Shown in pieces: positions 56,609 to 64,000 of a DNA stretch of 64,000 nucleotides (its first letter is position 1; the number at the start of each line of letters is the position of its first letter). Location: the NCBI GenBank assembly GCA_039881045.1, contig JAYWVB010000018.1:62001-126000 (forward strand), written 5' to 3'. The notes under the pieces are model-generated. The model was not told the DNA's origin and made no database searches. It worked only from the letters and a program-made list of their open reading frames with translations. A program made the position numbers and the translations under genes. The DNA is from Chaetomium olivaceum. Its lineage: Eukaryota; Ascomycota; Sordariomycetes; Sordariales; Chaetomiaceae.

Positions 56609-58671
56609 TCAAAACGATAGATAAGTATTTGACATGGCAAATGGCCAGGTCCAATCCCGTAAAAACTCATCCGGCAACTGAAACTGAGGTGACAGGTCCG
56701 TCATCGCGGGCCCACCCCAGCGGTTCTCATCAGGAGCGGGGGCATCTTGAAAAGACGGCCCAGTGGCGGATTCGGTGACGTCGTAAGTCTGGACGAACCT
56801 TTGATCCCCCCTGTCCCTATCCTCCATGTACTCCTCCAAACGTGCGACTAGGTCCCGGAGCTTCCGTCCTGCGCCGGCATTCCGGTAGAGAAACGATTCG
56901 AGGCTCTCAAGCAGGTCAGCCATGGAGAGTAAAAGCTCTCGTACTCGGCGGCACGAGCTCTCAGACAGGGGACCCTCCATTACGGAGCCCAGGATGATGC
57001 CGATGCCGCCAATGTGGTAGATTAGAGGCGTGCTGATGGCCCTCAGGTACGGCTTGGGAACTTGGTGAAAGGTCTGCAGCACGTCGCTGACCACGGAGCA
57101 CTTGGTCTCTAGATCCGCCCCGCTACCTTCAAGCGAGAGGTAGACCATGCGCAAGAGGGCCATTGTGGCCTGTATGTTGGCGGCTTGGAACCCGTAGATG
57201 TCCTTTGCTGGATCCCCGGTAGCGGGTTGGAGCTGCTTGAAAATGGGCGGAAGTGCCGTGTAGAGTTCGGCGACACGATCCTGGCTCGTCAACGGTAGCG
57301 AGACGCTATTACCCGCCACGTCGCCCAAAAGGTTGAACTTGGAAGACCGAGACCGTAACCTACTAAGATTATGTTCCAATATCCGGTAGAGATCGGTGGT
57401 AAAGTTCCAGCCGGTAATCCAGTGAGTTGCATTATTCCTAGGCAAGTCCTGGATATTAGAACCGCTTCTTCCTGAAGGATACTCCACCTTTGCGTGGCTT
57501 TCTTGGTAATGTATACACCCGTCCCAAACAATAGACGAGTAGACATCGAGCGTGTACATGGACCAATACTAGGCACTATGTTTAAGTACTGGCAGGGTAC
57601 ACATAAACTGGGAGCTGTATCGAATGACTCACCAGTCGTCGCCATTCCTCCCTCTCCGACGCTTGCATATCTTCCGGCCAATTCCTTTCGTCGTGCCACC
57701 GATTGATGGCCAGCAAAGTGAAATAGTGGCCAATATACATCTGCATGGTCCGTATCTTGGCATCTTGCAGACTTGCCAGAGCCAAAAGAGCGTAACCGCG
57801 GAGGTAGTCAAAGTTACGGCACGGAAGGATATCCGTTGGAAGAGCCTCTTCGGCCGCAGCAAAGAACATTTCTGGAGACATGGCAGCGGGGTCTGCCGAG
57901 CCTGAACCTCGCTGGACTGAAGCTAGCGCACCATCCCGTATTCTCGCTGAGGCAAGAGCACTCGCTGCCATGATGGAACAAAAGAAGGGACGGTCCCGGC
58001 TGTGTTCGAGCGTCTCGAGCCTGCGCTCGAGCATAACGGGTTCGAAGAACGGGAAGCTGTGGCAGTGTTTGTCAATTGTTGTTTTAGCCACTAACCCATT
58101 TGGAGGGAGACTCAATCGCTCACATTGGGTAGACGGTTTCATGATAGACGGAGAGCAACCTCCGTATGATAGGGGTGGCGGCCCGCGCAAAGCCTTGCCA
58201 CGCTGGCTTAAGAGGCTCGGCCCACCTTTCTTGGGTTGTCGAACTGGTCTCTTCACCCCCATTGAACCTTACACGGTCGACACCGGGCTCCGGCTCGTAT
58301 GGGATAAAGGTGGACGTAGTGCTCCGTGCTGAATTTTCGGGTGCTACGGGTGGTGACGAATCTCTGACCGGTCGCTGCACCTGCTGCCGGGACGACAGTG
58401 GCGCGGTGTGCAAGGAACTTGTGCCCCTCTTGGATGGTCGCGAGTAGTTGCATTGCACATCAAAATCGGTACAGTTCTGGCAGCGAGTCGGATCCAGCAG
58501 ACTGCTCTGGCATTTGATGCGACGTTTGTGACAGAAGTCACCTGAAACATTGAAGCCTGGCATTAGCTACAGTAGAGAGCTTGAATGAACCTGGAACCGT
58601 GGAGACGGAAAAGTGAAGACCTTACATGCTTTAGAGTTGCGGAGTAGACGGCGTGGGCGAGGGTTTGGCAT
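56609..58671 (-). CDS. Zn2Cys6 transcription factor
   Basis: Fungal binuclear-zinc-cluster regulator. Exons: 58671-58626, 58541-58124, 58055-57633 and 57568-56609. The first intron (GTAAGG...TTTCAG) falls inside the zinc cluster: exon 1 ends LLRNSKA and the join gives ACDFCHKRRIKC, then CQNCTDFDVQCNYSR, so all six Cys are present only after splicing. The middle region YPIFPFFEPVMLERRLETLE and the later WSMYTLDVYSSIVWDG are the fungal_trans homology domain. An acidic and aromatic tail ends TWPFAMSNTYLSF. All junctions restore frame. The target is unknown; the adjacent P450, transcribed in the same direction, is a candidate. Confidence 0.9.
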
Positions 58672-59221
58672 CGGTTTGGCATCTATTGGTCGCGTAATCC
58701 TAAGCGAGCTGCAATGGTAGGCATAGATAAGGTAAGGTACCTGTGTTGCAGTCAAGGACGAGAAGTGGTCACTTACGTGTGTGGAACGCGTGTGGAACAG
58801 CCCGGGGTCGGCAGTTGTGGTGGGGACCGATGGTTTTATAATTTTTATTTGAACCCACTGTCCTCCCAGAGGTCGACCATTTTTGTTCAAACAACAACAG
58901 TGGGAGGGTTAGGGTTAGTCGACGAAGCAGCTCCGATAACCACCAACCCAGCTTCTAAGACAATAATACTACAAGCTTGATATTATTGACCCGGTCAATA
59001 TGATGGAACAACGGAGCCTTTTCTAAGGCAGTTATTTCACATGAGATAAACTCCAACGGCATCACGTCTACTGGAATACAACTCAAGTTACTCAACTCGG
59101 ATCTTCAACGCGCACGTCCTACGTCCTAGAGGCTAACTGCCCGTGGTGTGCGTCAACTGGTCACCCAGGGTACCCAAGTAAGAAACACACAAAGCTCGTT
59201 CCATTGTCCTGGCGCTCTGAA
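58672..59221. other. Intergenic, no gene seen
   Basis: 5' flank of the Zn2Cys6 gene and 3' flank of the HeLo-like gene. No supported feature. Confidence 0.5.
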
Positions 59222-61054
59222 TCACAGCTTGATTTCCGCCACTAACGCCAGAATCTTCTCTATAAACCTCACACCCACCTCAACACCATCATCCCCTTCT
59301 TCCTCCTCCCTAAAGCTCCCAAAATCTTCATTCCCTTCATCCAAGCAAGTCAGACAGCTCTCCACCACCCGCGTGTACATGTCCCCCATCCTCGCAGGCA
59401 GCAGCTTTCTCGCCATGCCCACGAGATCCTCCTTGATCCAGCCCGTCCTGTTCCCGACATGTGCCCGCTCAAACAGCTTGTCCGTGAGCACGTTCCTCAA
59501 CGCGAGCGCCAGCCCGGGCACAGGTACAGGTACAGGCGATGCATTATCGTCACCACCGCCGGCCACTCCACCCACATTGCCCGCGGCCGTCGTCATCGTT
59601 GCGCCCGTGATCGGGTACCAAACCAGCGGCCGCCACAGGCCAATCTCGAGCAGGCAAACGCCGAGGGAGTATATGTCGTGCTGCATGACATAGCTGTCCA
59701 GGATGCGCAGGCCCTGCCGAGCCGGGTGGCGGTACAGGTTGCGGTGCCAGGCCGAGTCGCCGAGGAGGTTGGTCTGGTGGGCGAGCGAGCGGAACTGCGT
59801 CAGGCCGAGGAGGTAGGCGGCGCCGATGGAGTTGTTGTTGTTGTCCGCGGATGGAAAGAGGAGGATGTTCTCGGGGCGGATGTTCTTGTGCACGAAGCCA
59901 CTGTGGAGGCCCGGAGGGGGACGTATTAATAAAACGTAAATGTCAAAGGGTTCAGTTTGATGGAGGAGGCAAGTGGGCAAATGTACCAGGCGTGAATGTA
60001 GCTCACAGAGCGGACGAGTTGCTTCGCAAGGTTGACGATGGCGGTCAGGCTAACCTCTTTCTGGTCTAGGAGAAATTGTCGCAGGGTCGTTGGCGGATGT
60101 GGGTTGGATGGGGCGCGGTAGACAACTTCGAGTGCCGCAAGACTCCTGCTGTGAGGGGCCGTCTTCCTCAGAATGCCCTCGCACCGTAGTATGCCAAAAG
60201 TGTCGGGGTCGATGTGGCGCAGTCGTCCGGCGAGCCTTTCAATGTCAGAGATACTTTGTGGGTTGACAACCGTGGAGAGGTCGACAGGTTCCATAAGCAG
60301 GCGGTCGCCAGATTCCCCATGAACTATGATTTTGACATTTATGTAGTGTATGGTTAGTGGCTTATGGGTGAAATGGCCAATATCCAACTCAAGTCTAGCT
60401 GAATTTCCGGTAGTGGTACTGTTCTCTGCGTCGATGGTTTTGCGGAGCGCACGCATGTTGTCCAACGGCCCGACCGCTGCATTTGACTCCAAGCCCCGGG
60501 CCTCGGACGACTCGCCAAGCACTGGGTCCAACACGCTGCGACTGATGAGGATGATGGTACCAGGACGGATCAAAACGTGCCTGCCATGCTTCCAGCTCGG
60601 CCATCAATGTGTCCACCGTCTTCTTCATGATGGCGTATTTCCATTTTCCAACCTTCAAAAATTTCAAAGTCTTGGGTTTTGACTCAAGGGAAGAAACAGC
60701 TAGTTCTAACTGTGAGACTGCTTGCAACAGCGCGCCATTGAGCTTTTGAAGTAGTGAGAAGTGGCAGTGGGCCAATTCGTCCTTCAAGTGCCCCTGATGC
60801 GCAACGCGGCGAAGGAAGCTCAGCTGGGTTTCCAGTTTCACCCACACCGTCTCTAAGATCGTCACCTTCTTTGCCAGATCTTCTTCGGCATCCTTATACG
60901 CTCGGCATGTTGACAGGGCCTTATTCGCGAGTCTGGAGATTAAAGTTTTGAATACGTGAGTCCTCAACAGAAACCCGGGCGAGCCGAACGAGCTAACTCA
61001 CTTGATGCAACCATCTGCCACCCCGACGATGGCAAGGATTAGTTCAGCAGACAT
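59222..61054 (-). pseudogene. HeLo-like four-helix domain plus pseudokinase, one frame break
   Basis: Exon 1 (61054-61002) reads MSAELILAIVGVADGCIK. It splices (GTGAGT...CTCCAG) to LANKALSTCRAYKDAEEDLA and KVTILETVWVKLETQLSFL, the N-terminal helical pattern of fungal HeLo/SesA-type domains. These form membrane-targeting bundles in prion and NLR death pathways. The C-terminal half is kinase-like: VNLAKQLVRSVSYIHACGF, then the catalytic loop VHKNIRPENILLF with Asn in place of the catalytic Asp, and YVMQHDIYSLGVCLLEIGLW. Intron 59986-59901 restores frame. A one-base shift near 60551-60563 separates DPSWY from IILISRSVLDP. This may be true decay or a base-calling error. Bundle plus pseudokinase is the architecture of animal MLKL. 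Confidence 0.65.
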
Positions 61055-61421
61055 GATCGTTGCGTCTAACGATTATTGTGTTAAAAGGCAAGAAAAATAA
61101 TGTGTGTGGCGCTTCATTTGATCGAGGAGCATTCGTGAATGCTCCGCGCCGTTGAACGAACGCTAGGCGTGACTGTGAGGCAACTTAGGCAAGGCGTTTC
61201 CTGTCAGACTGAGCTGAAATAATTGCTTCCTGACGCAGCGGCTGCTCAAGTCTGTTCATTCGCCATCCCCTGACGCCAAGCCAGCCACAATGCAAGCAGT
61301 CTTCCCCAGCTGACGTGTTTTCCCTGGAGAACCCTGAAAACCGCGTTACTTAATGTGCCTGTCTGCCTTTCTATGAGTCTCATGCTTGGAACTTCGAAAA
61401 TGAAGGAAAAGTCGACAAGAA
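61055..61421. promoter_or_regulatory. Shared bidirectional promoter of HeLo-pseudokinase and kinase-YTH genes
   Basis: 367 bp between two divergent start codons. No ORF. No TATA or operator was recognised with confidence. The arrangement predicts co-expression. Confidence 0.5.
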
Positions 61422-63469
61422 ATGGACGAGAATCTAGACGATTTAGTGGCAGCGGCGAGCCTTCAGACAGAGTTCTTTCCCGGATACATCAAGCACCGCT
61501 TTTACGATGGGACATCAGCCTCCCCAACCAAAGAGGAAATATGGGACATTCGAACCGAAATAGGCCGCGGGGCATCCGGAGTTGTCCGGAAGGAAGAACT
61601 TCGGATAGACAGACCTCAAGAGCCACAACTCCGGGCAGTGAAGCAGATGAGCAAGCATCAGTCAAACGACGGGTCGACATGGACGTACCGGGACGAACTG
61701 GCCGCGGTCGTCAAGTTTTCACAGCCTCAAGTAAGTAACATACATGAATCATGGTAGAAAGTGTTAACGCACGCTCACTCGGAACCACGCAGTTTGAACC
61801 CCACTTTGTCAGTATTTTTGGGTGGTTTGAAAGCGATATTTCGATATTCCTCGCAATGGAGTATTTGCCTTCCGGTGACCTTGAGCGCTTCAGGAGTGAT
61901 TCAGGCCCTTTCTCGGAACTAGATACGAGTCGTATCGCCCAGCAGCTTGTTAAGGGCGTGCGGCACATGCACGAAAATGGTTTCATTCACCGCGACCTCA
62001 AGCCCGGGGTAGGTTTAATACGAAGCGGCGCCTATGGATTAGTTTAACTTACTGAACGGTAGAACATTCTTATCGCATCCCCTGCTCCCATCTGGCAGGT
62101 CAAAATTGCCGATTTCGGCATCAGCAAACAGGCGGTACAAGGAATCACACGCCAGTACACAGCAAACATGTTTGGCACAATGGGCTATGCTGCTCCCGAG
62201 GCCCTTGGATACTTCGATGAAGACGACGCTACCATTACATATACCATGTCAGTGGACATTTGGGCAGTTGGAACTATTACCCTGACACTGCTGCTGGGAC
62301 GGGAGGTGTTTCCTCGTCAAGGGGACCTCTCAAGATATGTCAACGGTCAGAAGGCACTCGACTTCGCTCGACTGGAGGGTGGCGAGCTCAGCGATTCCTG
62401 CCGGGATTTTGTTAAACGGATGCTGGCACCTCACCTGTGGTCCGACCCACCGCCATTGCCGCGCTGGCCCATCCATGGTTGAAACAAGCTTACATTCCGC
62501 CGCCGCCACCACCTGATAATGATATCGAGATGCATGGTACTCATACAAGTCAGAGAGATACTACTTCACCACCAACGGCACGCAACATCAAAGAGGAGAG
62601 CCCATCTAAACAGCAGACCCGATACTCTCCATACAACAGAAAGCAGACGCAGCCGGACACAAAACCAATCATAAAATCAGAAACAAAAGATATGATCAAG
62701 CTGGAACTTTATCCTGCAAGGGATCCGGCTTCGATCGAGCGGATAAACCACTTTCTCTCTTTGGATAGCGGTCTGCTTACACCCAAACTCAGAACACTCA
62801 TTTCCCCCGAGGTACATACAGACCTTAATAACGAATGGCAGATCGCCTTACTTATTCAGGCTTTCTGAATATCGTGGTCTTTCCCAAATCGGGCACCCGC
62901 TAATCTGCCGCGCGATCTGCCCAACAGAACCGATACTTCGTCCTTCGCTCCGATAATGCTACCGATATCGAAACAAGCGCTGCCCATGACGTATGGACTT
63001 CTAGCCCGCGCGTCAACAAGATCCTCGACAAGGCTTATGCTCTGTCAGGGGGACACGTGGTGATGCTGTTCTCCGTCGTGCTGAGGTATGTTTCTCTCCG
63101 ACAGTGTACAACCCAGACATGGATGGACTCATGAGGGGGTTGGCTGGTTGGTCGGGGCTGACTCAAGCCCGCATTATGGGGCCCGTTGCATGCAGCCGTA
63201 AGTTCTGCGGCGTCGCTCGTATGACATCGCCCCTCGATTGGGAAAACACGGATCCGCATTGGGTCGAGGACGTCTGGCAAGGGCGGTTCACGCTGGAGTG
63301 GCTGAGCCATGCCGAGCTCTCATTTGACGGCGTGAAGCATGTGCCCGTCAAGGAGAGCACGCCGGGGTTCCGGGCCATTTCCTGCTACGACGGGACGCAG
63401 ATCTCGAGAGGGAGCGCGTGGGAGCTGCTGCGCGCGTATAGTGCTGAGGAGAGGAGGCAACAACTGTGA
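61422..63469 (+). CDS. Ser/Thr protein kinase fused to a C-terminal YTH (m6A reader) domain, one frame break
   Basis: Exons: 61422-61730, 61793-62008, 62063-62811, 62928-63085 and 63196-63469. All four introns are GT-AG and keep phase. Kinase: glycine loop IGRGASGVVR, Lys in LRAVKQMSK, catalytic loop FIHRDLKPGNILI (split by intron 2), DFG in VKIADFGISKQ, and FGTMGYAAPE then VDIWAVGTI. So the residues needed for catalysis are present. A one-base frame change near 62430-62438 lies in subdomain XI; downstream the frame gives RPTAIAALAHPWLK. A Lys/Ser/Pro-rich linker follows. Exons 4-5 encode NRYFVLRSDN, HDVWTSSPRVNKILDKAY, VVMLFSV, KFCGVARMTSPLDW and WQGRFTLEWL, which is the YTH fold with its m6A-cage Trp residues. 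Confidence 0.75.
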
Positions 63470-64000
63470 CCTACCGATAATTGTCTTATAGCGTTATCTA
63501 TTGCAACTAGAGTCCATTATGGGACGATTTTCTTCGATACCCACGTAGCCTGTGCGGACTTTACTCATATCATTACTCCTCCACCGCTGTGCCCTGCCCA
63601 TGGGAGCCCTCAGCTGTTAACTGTACAGAAAAACGGCGCTGTGTAAAGAAAACAATCAATGACTTACCACATGCCTAGCGAAAGAAGAAGCTTCCCCGGG
63701 CCTTTGAGGTGGGGAAGTCAAGCAGCTCGTTCCACCTCGGGCCAGGGTGAGCCGTGTGCAGCAAAGCAGTCCAATACTAGACCCAATCAACTCCAGCCGC
63801 CGCCCTTCCTCGCTCGCTCCCTCGACTCCCCAAGCCTTTTTGTATCGACATGAAAATTTCCCAACTCGGGGATGATGCACCACGCCCCAATGGTCATGCC
63901 AGGTTGGCACACCTCCACCTTCACAGATGATTGGCCTTTCCAGATGGGCTGAAAAACTGCATGTAACCACTGCAGTGACTGCATAAATCCGGGTAACGAT
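63470..64000. other. Window end, no gene seen
   Basis: 3' flank of the kinase-YTH gene. Short ORFs without support. Confidence 0.5.

Noticed and set aside
1..64000. CRISPR arrays, bacterial operons or phage genes
   Set aside because: Introns, fungal gene families and spacing show a eukaryotic chromosome; no repeat-spacer pattern was seen.

Overview
The window is filamentous ascomycete DNA, most likely a Sordariomycete. The genes carry short GT-AG introns (about 45-120 nt), often with CTAAC/CTRAY branch sites. The content is also typical: an AA9 lytic polysaccharide monooxygenase with a CBM1, an NmrA-like protein, an S28 peptidase, MFS permeases, a Zn2Cys6 regulator, microsomal and bacterial-type P450s, and NACHT/ankyrin and HeLo-type genes. 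The genus cannot be fixed from sequence alone.

Layout. 1-9.8 kb: the 5' part of an allantoate-permease-type MFS gene, a divergent soluble-type P450, a nine-exon AA9-CBM1 gene, an F-box-like gene and a tRNA-Asp. 10.5-22.1 kb: a mobile-element block. It holds a decayed Helitron Rep/helicase gene whose single intron at the Rep/helicase boundary is occupied by a complete pogo/Fot-type transposon, plus a divergent spliced gene of unknown function that may be a Helitron passenger or accessory. 23.3-25.3 kb: a 14-TM-type MFS exporter. 28.4-30.8 kb: a head-to-head pair, a PD-(D/E)XK nuclease-like ORF and a broken kinase-like gene. 31.4-33.8 kb: a small secreted protein and an NmrA-like protein. 35.5-41.9 kb: a SesB-like/NACHT/ankyrin NLR pseudogene split by a 5'-truncated LINE with a 15-bp target duplication and also holding a 134-bp insertion. 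42.4-53.4 kb: an S28 peptidase, an intron-containing tRNA, an MDR dehydrogenase, a sugar transporter and an anhydro-N-acetylmuramic acid kinase (AnmK). 54.0-58.7 kb: a microsomal P450 next to a Zn2Cys6 regulator. 59.2-63.5 kb: a head-to-head pair, a HeLo-like/pseudokinase gene and a Ser/Thr kinase whose last exons encode a YTH (m6A reader) domain.

The last pair is the most interesting candidate system. A four-helix-bundle-plus-pseudokinase protein (the layout of MLKL) shares a 367-bp promoter with a catalytically complete kinase that carries an RNA-modification reader. Both reading frames carry one single-base frame break.

Throughout the window the metabolic and transport genes have clean frames. 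The immunity-type genes (NLR, HeLo, kinase-like) and the mobile elements carry frameshifts and TAG stops. That suggests birth-and-death decay, although several breaks lie in homopolymers and could be assembly errors.
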